This document shows positions 36,701-45,942 of a stretch of DNA of 64,000 bases, in pieces. The position numbers and the translations under genes are program-made. Under the pieces are notes generated by a model. It searched no databases, had not been told where the DNA came from, and was given only the letters and a program-made list of their open reading frames with translations. Origin of the DNA: an uncultured Bacteroidota bacterium (lineage in GTDB: Bacteria > Bacteroidota > Bacteroidia > Flavobacteriales > Flavobacteriaceae); assembly GCA_902598305.1 (NCBI GenBank), contig CACKBL010000004.1, positions 62,001-126,000 of the forward strand. The letters run 5' to 3'. Numbering within the stretch: the first letter of the stretch is position 1; the number at the start of each line of letters is the position of its first letter.

Positions 36701-37194
36701 TGTTTTAGCAACCACCAAACACTTTCAATGTATTTTGTTTTATAAGTTATATAAGGATTATCCATATCAACCCAAAAACCAATTTTTTTTGTTAATTCGT
36801 TCCATACGTCTGTATAGCGCATAACGGCTTCTCTGCAAGCATTGTTATATTTTTCAATACTGAGTTTTTTCCCAATATCTTCTTTAGTGATATTTAATTC
36901 TTTTTCAACTCCCAGTTCAACAGGTAATCCGTGAGTATCCCATCCTGCTTTTCTTTCCACCTTAAAACCTTTTTGGGTTTTGTATCTGCAAAAAATATCT
37001 TTAATAGTTCTTGCCATGACATGGTGAATCCCTGGGAGACCGTTTGCAGATGGAGGCCCTTCGTAAAAGATATATGGAGTAGAATTTTCATTTGAACTTA
37101 TACTTTTTTCAAATATTTTTTCCGTCTCCCAAAAAGTAAGAATTTCGGAAGCAATTGTGTTCAATTCAAGCTGTTTATAATCTTTGAAGGCCAT
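33787..37194 (-). CDS. ileS: isoleucyl-tRNA synthetase
   Basis: The 1135-residue class I synthetase has the HIGH-like motif in SANGLPGIHHVMART and KMSKRLGNS. It also has a large editing (CP1) domain with TTPWTLPSNTAL and the anticodon-binding and C-terminal domains. The size matches the long Bacteroidota type. It charges tRNA-Ile and edits valine. It is the first gene of a minus-strand set continuing through the TraR/DksA gene, the exported protein and lspA. Confidence 0.97.
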   Translation of the reverse strand: MAFKDYKQLELNTIASEILTFWETEKIFEKSISSNENSTPYIFYEGPPSANGLPGIHHVMARTIKDIFCRYKTQKGFKVERKAGWDTHGLPVELGVEKELNITKEDIGKKLSIEKYNNACREAVMRYTDVWNELTKKIGFWVDMDNPYITYKTKYIESVWWLLKQIYKKGLIYKGYTVQPYSPKAGTGLSSHELNQPGTYKDVSDVSITAMFKILNSSLPEELETDSDLFFLAWTTTPWTLPSNTALTISKKINYVVIDTFNLYTEKPIRVLLAKDLINKVFDNKFVEINSSKDLLFKSTKKKIPFLIINQVKGDRLIDVRYEKIWEDAPLPNDNHENAYRVISGDFVTTDEGTGIVHTAPTFGSDDALAASQANPPVPPLLTKDKNGELVPLVDLQGKFIDTLKIIGGKYVKNEYYNEDQKPEKSVDVEICIHLKEKNRAFKVEKYIHSYPNCWRTDKPILYYPLDSWFIGVSKIRDKLVSLNKQINWIPSSTGEKRFSNWLSSANDWNLSRSRYWGIPLPIWRTKDNCETKVIGSVNELKSEIIKSINNKHMEFNPIESFEVDNMGEENYDNIDLHKDTLDNIILSSDEGKPMYRENDLIDVWFDSGAMPYAQVHYPFENKNLIDEKKIFPADYIAEGVDQTRGWFYTLHVISTIVFNSISYKNVISNGLVLDKNGQKMSKRLGNSIDPFEIISKYGPDATRWYMISNSNPWDNLRFDIDGVDEISRKFFGTLFNTYSFFVLYANIDEFDVNKKNIPITKRPEIDRWIISELNRLIKEVDEAFDKYDATKAARNISTFVNDLLSNWYVRLSRRRFWKGVLSNDKLAAYHTLFECLNKVCRLIAPLAPFFADRLFLDLNKENRSEVKDSVHLTVFPSSNDRYRDTDLEKKMNYARDISSLALSIRKRNQIKVRQPLNKLIVPAKNILEKKSIESISELICAEINVKKIEIIDDSSGIIVKYVKPNLKILGPKYGKSINELKNKLVALQKNQIDLLEKGESISISIKQEKINISPSEVLIEYKDIEGWIVASNDKITVALDTRLNESLLHEGLAREFINRLQNLRKQSGFEVTDKIILYLTPDKTLDKVFVNHLDYIKNEVLAKDIVIKKEVKKGENIVFDQIKTFVELCKVKTK

Positions 37195-37262
37195 AGGGCA
37201 AACGTTAAATGTCCGAAAATAAGCATTTTTTATGCATTTTAGCTATAATTTTTTTCGACTAA

Positions 37263-39737
37263 TTAAAACTTTACATTAAGGTTTAAAATAATTGCTCTAC
37301 CAGGTGAAGAGATAGCTGAAGCAAATTCTTTGTAATGTAAATCAAATATATTCTCTATGGAAAACGATGTCCTGACGTTTTCATTGTGATCTAATGCTGC
37401 TGAAATAGAGTAAATCGACCATTTTGGAGAGCCGTAATACACTATATTTCCCTTTTCATTATTTATTATTGGTGTTTCTTCGATTTTATCTTCACCACCT
37501 CTACTATAATCTTGTGATAATTTTCTTCCACTAAAATTGTTACTTAATGTCAAGTTAAATTTCTTACTGTTGTAGTTGATTCTCACATTTCCGTATAGAG
37601 GAAGTATTGAAGGGATTTGGCCTATTTTTTTGTTTATAGTATTATCTGTCAAATTAACATTTCCCATAATATTAAAACCAGGAAAAAGCTTAGCCTTTCC
37701 GTCAATTGAAACACCGTAGATTCGTGCATTACCAATATTTTGATTTATTTGTGTAGAAAGTTTTTGTTTGTCTATAATTAAAGACCATATATCGCTATCA
37801 GACACATCATTTGTAAAAGGAGAAATAATTCTACCTATATAATTTTTAATATTAGAGTTAAAAAAACGTCCTTCAATTGAAAAAAAATCATCATTAGAAA
37901 AAGTTAAACCACCCTCAAAATTGTAAACATACTCAGGTTCTAATTCTGGATTTGGAATAATAAGCACCCCGCGATTTTCTCTAATTTTTCCAATGTCATC
38001 TATGTTGGGAGATCTAAACCCAGTAGAAAAGAGAATATTCATTTTCACTTTTTTATTAGGCCGGTATGAAGAAGATATACTTCCCGTAAGCGCATTATTT
38101 TTTGTTTTTAGATTTAGATTTCTAGATTTTAAAAATTGTTCATTAACCCAGCTTGCTTTAATTTTAGTTGAAGTATAACGAGCACCTAATGATACTGATA
38201 ATTTTGAATTCATATCTAATCTCAAATTTGAATAGCCAGCAGAGACGAAATAAGAGCTTCCGTTGTTTGGATATCTAGACGGAAACTTTCCTGAAAACTG
38301 TGTTTGAGTTATTGTATTTCCTAGTACTGTTAACCTTTCTTTAAAGGCATCAGATTTTATTTTATTCCCCACAAATTCGAAACCATAAACAATACTAATT
38401 TTTCTAGTTTTTTGCATTTCGAAGTCAGCATTTAAACTAAAAATATTTACATTTTCATTTTGATTGATTCTCTCTAGGGATTCAAATCTTCTTTGAATTC
38501 TAGATTCTTTAACCCACTGATAAGCTGCTATAATATTACCCTTGTAGAGATATTTTTTCTTAGGAAATATTTTTAGTTGAGGTGAAATCAATAATCTTTT
38601 TTGAGGCCCATAGTTCCATTCAGCAAATCTCAACTTATTTCTCGTCATTTCATTTAATTTGTCAAATCTTGGAATATTTGAAGAGTTTGAGAATTGAAAA
38701 TTGATTAATAGTTGTTTTTCTTTGGGTAACGTAAAGACAATTTTTTGTAAAAAATCTACTTGACTGTATCCCGAATTTTTTTGAATATGGGGATTTTTAT
38801 TTTTAGAAGAAGATTCGAAATATAAAGAACTGGAATTAGACGAGTATTCATTAACTAATCCCCAGTTTTGAAAACCATGCTGTCTATTTTTTCCCATAAT
38901 AATATCTCCAAATTTCGAAAATGTAAAACTCGTTAGAATAGCAGATTTGTTAAAGCTCGCCTCACTATTTAAATGATGAACAACACTTTGCCTCGAACTA
39001 TTAAAGGTTGATGAAAAGAAATTTGTTAATTTTTGGGCGTTGTTGATTTTTGGAGTTTTAGTATAATAGTGAACTACTCCTCCAACTGCATCTGAACCAT
39101 AACCAACAGATGAAGATCCATAAATAATTTCCACTCTGTCAAGACTATTTGGATCTACTGTTATGGCATTTTGTAAATGACCAGATCTGAAAATTCCATT
39201 ATTCATTCTTACTCCATCCACAACTAAAAGAACTCGATTTGCTTCAAAACCCCTAATTACTGGACTCCCACCTCCCCCTTGAGATTTTTGAACTCTAACT
39301 GATGGAGCTAATAATAAAACCTCAGCTCCAGTAGCTGGGGAATTCTTGACTATTGAATTTTTATTAATAATTTCAACTTTTTGAGTGATTTTTTTTGATT
39401 GTGAAGCAGTTCTGGCTACGGAAAGGACAATTTCCGATAATTTTTTTTCATTCACACTCATTTCTATTAAACTAGAATTAAAAATCACATCTTCAACGGT
39501 AATTTTTTTGTCATCATATCCGATTAGGCTTAAAGTTAAAGTATCCTTTACTGAAAAAAAATTCAAGTCAAAAACCCCACTATTGTTAGTTGATGTGTAC
39601 TTCTTTTTGCTTTCATTAAAGATGTAAACGTCAGATAGGGGTTCTTGAGTTAGCATATCATTTACTTTTACAAGCTGTGAAATGCCGTCAAAACCACTAA
39701 ACAGAATAATAATTAATAAAACTTTGAATCTATTCAA
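37263..39737 (-). CDS. TonB-dependent receptor (siderophore/haem type)
   Basis: With a TTG start at 39737 the protein has 824 residues and a clean signal peptide (NRFKVLLIIILFSGFDGISQ). A short carboxypeptidase-like domain follows, then a plug (VIRGFEANRVLLVVDGVRMN; GSSSVGYGSDAVGGVVHYYTK) and a barrel ending in a terminal aromatic strand (LNLNVKF). The frame is open to 39827, but those 30 residues would overlap recO by about 100 bases and spoil the signal peptide. The plug and barrel (FRSPNIDDIGK) resemble haem and siderophore receptors. Substrate unknown. It overlaps recO by 8 bases. Confidence 0.85.
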   Translation of the reverse strand: MNRFKVLLIIILFSGFDGISQLVKVNDMLTQEPLSDVYIFNESKKKYTSTNNSGVFDLNFFSVKDTLTLSLIGYDDKKITVEDVIFNSSLIEMSVNEKKLSEIVLSVARTASQSKKITQKVEIINKNSIVKNSPATGAEVLLLAPSVRVQKSQGGGGSPVIRGFEANRVLLVVDGVRMNNGIFRSGHLQNAITVDPNSLDRVEIIYGSSSVGYGSDAVGGVVHYYTKTPKINNAQKLTNFFSSTFNSSRQSVVHHLNSEASFNKSAILTSFTFSKFGDIIMGKNRQHGFQNWGLVNEYSSNSSSLYFESSSKNKNPHIQKNSGYSQVDFLQKIVFTLPKEKQLLINFQFSNSSNIPRFDKLNEMTRNKLRFAEWNYGPQKRLLISPQLKIFPKKKYLYKGNIIAAYQWVKESRIQRRFESLERINQNENVNIFSLNADFEMQKTRKISIVYGFEFVGNKIKSDAFKERLTVLGNTITQTQFSGKFPSRYPNNGSSYFVSAGYSNLRLDMNSKLSVSLGARYTSTKIKASWVNEQFLKSRNLNLKTKNNALTGSISSSYRPNKKVKMNILFSTGFRSPNIDDIGKIRENRGVLIIPNPELEPEYVYNFEGGLTFSNDDFFSIEGRFFNSNIKNYIGRIISPFTNDVSDSDIWSLIIDKQKLSTQINQNIGNARIYGVSIDGKAKLFPGFNIMGNVNLTDNTINKKIGQIPSILPLYGNVRINYNSKKFNLTLSNNFSGRKLSQDYSRGGEDKIEETPIINNEKGNIVYYGSPKWSIYSISAALDHNENVRTSFSIENIFDLHYKEFASAISSPGRAIILNLNVKF

Positions 39738-40449
39738 AAACTTGATGTAATATATCCAGCGATTTGGGCTGTTTAAAACCTTGAACATGATATTCGATGT
39801 ACTCCAAAAGTATTTTAAGGATTTCATGTTTTTGTACTTGACTTACTTTCAGGGAAAAACAATCATCAAATTTCATGCCTAATAAACTTATTATGCTCAT
39901 CACAGATTCACCCTCCGCATGTAAACCGTTTGGTTTTTCATCCTCAAATGAACCACTTTCGAAAGAAAGAAATTTTGAGTTAGATGACTTTAAATGAGGA
40001 TTAATACCCAAGTATTTTAATAGTTTTAAAATAAATAGTATATGAAAATTCGAAATTTTGTTATTGTTATCTAGCCATTTAAGTGAACTTTCAAGGAAAC
40101 AAAATAGTTCTTTATTGCAAGCCTCTTCTACCATACACATATTTAGAATCTCATTTAAAAAAAGAATAATTGAACTTTTACGGTAATCTAAATATATGTT
40201 TTGGCAATGGGAATGAACCTTACAGTCAATTAAAAAATTAAATTTTTTCTTTTCTCTTTTATTGTATTTAATTAAAATTTGAGATAAAGGTTGGAAGTAC
40301 GAACTTTTCAGTTTTGTTTTTGTTTGTCCAAGTATCCCTTTTATAAAAAAAGATTTTCTCCCTTCTAACTCAGTGAAAACATCGACTATAAGGCTAGAGT
40401 CGCTATATTTTATTTTACGAAGGACAATTGCTTTTGTAGAAATAATCAT
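39730..40449 (-). CDS. recO: DNA repair protein RecO
   Basis: The 239-residue protein has the RecO N-terminal OB-fold (STKAIVLRKIKYSDSSLIVDVFT) and helical C-terminal domain (LKYLGINPHL, FDDCFSLKVSQVQKHEILKILLEYIEYH). It helps RecA load on SSB-covered DNA. Family length is normal. It is 3 bases from the glutamate dehydrogenase stop region, and a TonB receptor follows, an order common in flavobacteria. Confidence 0.92.
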   Translation of the reverse strand: MIISTKAIVLRKIKYSDSSLIVDVFTELEGRKSFFIKGILGQTKTKLKSSYFQPLSQILIKYNKREKKKFNFLIDCKVHSHCQNIYLDYRKSSIILFLNEILNMCMVEEACNKELFCFLESSLKWLDNNNKISNFHILFILKLLKYLGINPHLKSSNSKFLSFESGSFEDEKPNGLHAEGESVMSIISLLGMKFDDCFSLKVSQVQKHEILKILLEYIEYHVQGFKQPKSLDILHQVFE

Positions 40450-40452
40450 TTA

Positions 40453-41794
<1,342 letters not shown>

Positions 41795-41822
41795 TTTAAA
41801 TTTTACATTAAATTAAATTAAT

Positions 41823-43184
41823 TTATTCAAATAAATTATTTATAAGGCCTCCAATTTTTTCCAATTCTAAAATCTTAATACCTTTTCTTTTAGTAGATTC
41901 TTTAATACAACCTGAAGTTACAAACACCTTATAACCAAGCTTTTCTGCCTCACTAATTCTCTTGTCTAATCTAATTACAGGCCTAAGTTCTCCTGATAGA
42001 CCTATTTCAGAAGCAAAACAGATTTTTTTATCTATGGGAGTATCATGATAACTAGACAAAATTGCTGAAACTATTGCAAGGTCTAAAGAAGGGTCTTCAC
42101 TTTTAACACCTCCTGTAATATTCAAAAAAACATCTTTATTAGATAACTGAACCCCAGCCCTTTTTTCTAGCACTGCAAGAAGCATATTTAATCTTTTAGA
42201 ATTGAATCCAGTGGAACTTCTTTGAGGTGTACCATAAACGGCTGTACTTACTAGTGCCTGTACCTCTAAAGTTAAAGGCCTAATCCCTTCCATGGATACT
42301 CCTATTGCACACCCACTCAATTTGCTACTATTTAAGGTCAAGAAAATTTCATTTGGGTTTTTAACCTCCCTAAGACCTGCAGATAACATTTCGTAAATCC
42401 CTATCTCACTTGTGGAGCCAAATCGATTTTTTTTAGCCCGCAATATTCTAAAGGCATTGTTATTGTCCCCCTCAAAACTTATAACGACATCAACCATGTG
42501 TTCCAAAACCTTTGGGCCAGCTATGCTTCCATCTTTGGTTAAATGACCTATTAATATTACTGCTGAACCTGTGCTTTTTGCGTATTTAATAAGTTCACTT
42601 GAGCAATCTCTTATTTGAGTAACGCTTCCAGGAGAACCGTCGATCATCTTAGAATGTAATGTCTGAATGGAGTCGATTATTACTATTTCAGGATTAATCC
42701 CATTTATTTGTTCAAAAATAGTCTCTAACTCTGTTTCACTCAAAATAAAGGTTTGACCTATCGCTTTACCAATTCTTTCTGAACGCACTTTAATCTGTCG
42801 TTGACTTTCTTCTCCAGAGACATATAATACTTTTTTATTAAACTTCATAGAGGTTTGGAGTAATAAAGTAGATTTCCCTATTCCTGGCTCGCCACTTATT
42901 AAACAAACTGAGCCAAGTACAAGACCACCTCCAAGAACCCTGTTCCATTCATCATCTTTAACAATTAGCCTTATTTCATCTTCAGAATCTATTTCACTTA
43001 TTTTAAGAGGAATGTTTTCTTTCTTGGAATAATTCCCAAATTCAGTTTGAGATTTGATTTTTAAAGAACTTACTTTTTTTTCTTTCAGAGAGTTCCACTC
43101 TTTACAATATTTACACTGACCGTGCCATTTTGCATGTTCGTTACCACAGTTTTTACAATAAAAGACAATCTTTGCTTTGTTCAT
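41823..43184 (-). CDS. radA: DNA repair protein RadA
   Basis: The 453-residue protein has an N-terminal C4 zinc finger (FYCKNCGNEHAKWHGQCKYC). A RecA-like ATPase domain follows (GEPGIGKSTLLLQ Walker A; IVIIDSIQTL Walker B; the RadA KNRFGSTSEIG motif), then a Lon-like C-terminal domain. RadA/Sms drives branch migration in recombination. It is complete and 29 bases upstream of the split gdhA. Confidence 0.96.
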   Translation of the reverse strand: MNKAKIVFYCKNCGNEHAKWHGQCKYCKEWNSLKEKKVSSLKIKSQTEFGNYSKKENIPLKISEIDSEDEIRLIVKDDEWNRVLGGGLVLGSVCLISGEPGIGKSTLLLQTSMKFNKKVLYVSGEESQRQIKVRSERIGKAIGQTFILSETELETIFEQINGINPEIVIIDSIQTLHSKMIDGSPGSVTQIRDCSSELIKYAKSTGSAVILIGHLTKDGSIAGPKVLEHMVDVVISFEGDNNNAFRILRAKKNRFGSTSEIGIYEMLSAGLREVKNPNEIFLTLNSSKLSGCAIGVSMEGIRPLTLEVQALVSTAVYGTPQRSSTGFNSKRLNMLLAVLEKRAGVQLSNKDVFLNITGGVKSEDPSLDLAIVSAILSSYHDTPIDKKICFASEIGLSGELRPVIRLDKRISEAEKLGYKVFVTSGCIKESTKRKGIKILELEKIGGLINNLFE

Positions 43185-43230
43185 ACTTTAAGTAAAATTA
43201 GTCAAGCTGTATTTTAATAGTAAAAGATTT

Positions 43231-44196
43231 CTAGGTTTTGTTATTAACAATCGGAAGGAGGAGAAAAGATAATAGACCAAAGAATATGACCACAATTGTT
43301 TGAGCTGTCCACAATATCCAACCGAATGCTAAACTTGTTTCGAAGGGTATTCCATAAAAACTTAAAGCAATTGAGACTGATAGAGGATAGACTCCTATCC
43401 CCCCATTTGTAGTCGTTATTGAAATAGCTCCAAAAATAAATGAAATTAAAAGTGATTTAAAACCCAAAAATTCAGTTCCAGATATACTAAATTTCATTAC
43501 ATAAAACACCATCAAATATATAGACCAAATAAAAATTGTATGTGCTACATAATAAGTCTTATTTTCCATTTTTAAAATAGAAGTAAAACCGGTATGAACC
43601 CCTTCAATAAAAACAGAAATTTTCTTTACCAGCCCTCGCTTAAAAAGCTTAACCAAAACAAGAATCGATAATAAAAAAGCCATCGTTATCAAAAAAAACT
43701 TATAGTTATTTAAATATGGAATGGCTTTTTCCTTAATAAGAGGAAGTAAAATGTCAGTTTCCAAAAACAAAAACAAAAAAATAAGAAAAAATAATATTAT
43801 TAAGTCTATAAGTCTCTCAGCTAATATTGTACCAAACGCCTTGTCGAAGGGTATTGACTCGTAAGTTTGCATAACAGAAGCTCTTAATATTTCTCCAGAA
43901 CGCGGAATTCCCAAATTTGCTAAATAAGTTATAAAAATTGATAAAACATTGTTGATGAATTTAGGATAATAACCCAAGGAGTTAAGCATGAAATTCCATC
44001 TGTAAGCTCTAGAAATATGACTAGCTATACCTAATAAAATTGAAAGAAATATATATTCAATCTTTGCCTCTTTAAATGATTTATATATTTCATTTCTCTC
44101 TTCTTCGCTGGTGTAATAAAAGGATAAATAAATAAAAAAGAGGCCTGCCAAAGGAGGTAGAACCGTTTGAAATATCTTTTTAGGTAATTTAAACAT
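43231..44196 (-). CDS. LPG-synthase-like (UPF0104) membrane flippase-type protein
   Basis: From the ATG at 44196 the protein has 321 residues and about eight membrane helices, with the family blocks ISRAYRWNFML, YLANLGIPRSGEILRASVM and TTNGGIGVYPLSVSIAL. This corresponds to the transmembrane domain of lysylphosphatidylglycerol synthases without the synthase domain, a family of undefined substrate in Bacteroidota. Its ATG overlaps the panC stop by one base (TAATG). The frame continues to 44247 inside panC but that start is unlikely. Confidence 0.83.
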   Translation of the reverse strand: MFKLPKKIFQTVLPPLAGLFFIYLSFYYTSEEERNEIYKSFKEAKIEYIFLSILLGIASHISRAYRWNFMLNSLGYYPKFINNVLSIFITYLANLGIPRSGEILRASVMQTYESIPFDKAFGTILAERLIDLIILFFLIFLFLFLETDILLPLIKEKAIPYLNNYKFFLITMAFLLSILVLVKLFKRGLVKKISVFIEGVHTGFTSILKMENKTYYVAHTIFIWSIYLMVFYVMKFSISGTEFLGFKSLLISFIFGAISITTTNGGIGVYPLSVSIALSFYGIPFETSLAFGWILWTAQTIVVIFFGLLSFLLLPIVNNKT

Positions 44197-45038
44197 TAGT
44201 TTAAAGCAATATTGTCGATTAGCCTTACCCTTTGAAACCGTGCACAAATAAAAGCTCTTATTTTTATATTAGGATTAAATGATACAATTTCCTCTAAAGA
44301 ATTACTTTCTGCGATGCAAAAATATTCAAGATGGAATTTTTTATTTACTAAAAAAAGATTACTAATAAAATCTTTTATTTTGATGATATCGTTGGTTTTT
44401 ATCATTTTCTTGGCTATGCATAGAGATTCATAAATAATTTTTGCATCGTATCTCGTTTTTTTGTCTAATAGAATATTTCTTGAACTCATAGCTAATCCAT
44501 TTTTTTCCCTTACGGTTGAAACACTTCTTATTTTAACTTCAAAATCATATTTTTTGATTAATTTCTTTATAACTAAAATTTGTTGAAAATCTTTTTCCCC
44601 AAAGAAAGCGTAATCAGGTGAAAACTTTTCAAAAAGTATCTTAACTACGGTAGCAACTCCTTGAAAATGCCCTTTTCTAAATTTACCCTCAATTATTTTA
44701 TCAATTCCATCTAAATCAAAAATTTGTGCTTTAGGTGGAGATGTATATAAATCTGATTCCATCGGAGTATAAATTATTGTATTGGGATTAATTTTTTTAA
44801 TGATTTGAATATCGTTTTTGATTGATTGAGGATAGTTAGCTAAATCTTTTTTGTTATTAAATTGAGTAGGATTTACAAAGATTGAAACAATAGTTTCATC
44901 ACATTTCGATGAACATTTTTCAATAAGTTTAATGTGTCCCTTGTGTAATGACCCCATTGTAGGGACTAATCCAAGATTTTTATACTCCCTTGTATTTAGA
45001 AGCTTAAGAATTTCTGAGGAATGATTAAAACTTCTCAA
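44196..45038 (-). CDS. panC: pantothenate synthetase
   Basis: The 280-residue protein has GLVPTMGSLHKGHIKLIE (HxGH ATP site), FVNPTQFNN, FFGEKDFQQ and AMSSRN. It condenses pantoate with beta-alanine using ATP. The start codon is TTG, giving MRSFNHSSEILKLL. It is divergent from the glycogen synthase-like gene at 45131 with 92 bases between. No panB or panD is seen nearby. Confidence 0.94.
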   Translation of the reverse strand: MRSFNHSSEILKLLNTREYKNLGLVPTMGSLHKGHIKLIEKCSSKCDETIVSIFVNPTQFNNKKDLANYPQSIKNDIQIIKKINPNTIIYTPMESDLYTSPPKAQIFDLDGIDKIIEGKFRKGHFQGVATVVKILFEKFSPDYAFFGEKDFQQILVIKKLIKKYDFEVKIRSVSTVREKNGLAMSSRNILLDKKTRYDAKIIYESLCIAKKMIKTNDIIKIKDFISNLFLVNKKFHLEYFCIAESNSLEEIVSFNPNIKIRAFICARFQRVRLIDNIALN

Positions 45039-45072
45039 AATTAATAATTTAAAGCTCTAAATTTAGTCTTTT

Positions 45073-45104
45073 TTGAGTTCAAGAAAAGATTTTTTGTAAT
45101 TTTG
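45073..45104 (+). promoter_or_regulatory. promoter of the glycogen synthase-like gene
   Basis: TTG at 45073-45075 and TAATTTTG at 45097-45104 are 21 bases apart, fitting the Bacteroidota -33/-7 pattern. The ATG follows 26 bases downstream of the -7 box. Confidence 0.55.
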
Positions 45105-45130
45105 CTAAACTTTTTTAACTGCTAAAGTTT

Positions 45131-45931
45131 ATGCGCAACAAGAATACACTTGTAATTTCTTCAGAGGTAGTCCCATATTTACCTGAAACGATTCTTTCTA
45201 AAAGTTCCTTCAAGATTCCGAAGGAAATTAATGACATGGGTGGACAAACTAGAATTTTTATGCCTAAGTATGGTATTATTAATGAGCGACGACATCAATT
45301 ACATGAGGTCATAAGACTTTCTGGAATGAACCTGGTTATAAATGATATTGATATGCCACTTATAATAAAAGTCGCCTCTATACCTAAAGAAAGAATGCAA
45401 GTTTATTTCATCGATAACGAGGATTATTTCAAACGAAAGCAAATGTTAATTGATACTAAAGGCAAAGGGTTTAAGGATAACGATGAGAGAATGATTTTTT
45501 TCACAAAAGGTGTATTAGAGACTGTCAAAAAACTAAATTGGTCTCCAGATGTAATTAATTGTCATGGATGGTTTACTTCACTTTTCCCCTTATATATGAA
45601 AACTTATTTTAACAATGAGCCAATTTTCAAAAAAAGTAAAATTATAACTTCAATATATGACAATGACATGGCAGGTGTTTTGAATAAAAAACTTAAAGAC
45701 AAAATCAGGTTTGATGATATCGATGTGGACCTAGATTTGATTAGTAAACCTGACTATCATTCTTTGATATCACTTGCAATAAATTATTCGGACGGAGTAA
45801 TAACTTACTCGGATAGCTTGAGTTTGGACTTAGCTTCAAAACTTAAAAACTTTGACAAACCAGTTTTAGATTTTGAAAATGCAAAAAAAGAAAATGGACA
45901 CACGAATTTTTTTAAAAAATACTTTTTGTAA
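45131..45931 (+). CDS. short glycogen/starch synthase-like protein (GT5 N-terminal domain only)
   Basis: The 266-residue protein matches only the N-terminal catalytic half of glycogen synthases (SEVVPYLPETIL, MGGQTRIFMPKYG, VINCHGWFTSLFPLY). The C-terminal ADP-glucose-binding Rossmann domain is missing. The usual N-terminal KTGG lysine motif of GlgA is not recognisable. Flavobacteria commonly carry this short form between panC and a DUF4270 gene. Its activity is unproven; it might bind a nucleotide sugar or regulate. It is co-oriented with the DUF4270 gene 11 bases downstream. Confidence 0.8.
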   Translation: MRNKNTLVISSEVVPYLPETILSKSSFKIPKEINDMGGQTRIFMPKYGIINERRHQLHEVIRLSGMNLVINDIDMPLIIKVASIPKERMQVYFIDNEDYFKRKQMLIDTKGKGFKDNDERMIFFTKGVLETVKKLNWSPDVINCHGWFTSLFPLYMKTYFNNEPIFKKSKIITSIYDNDMAGVLNKKLKDKIRFDDIDVDLDLISKPDYHSLISLAINYSDGVITYSDSLSLDLASKLKNFDKPVLDFENAKKENGHTNFFKKYFL

Positions 45932-45942
45932 TTTTTTAATTG

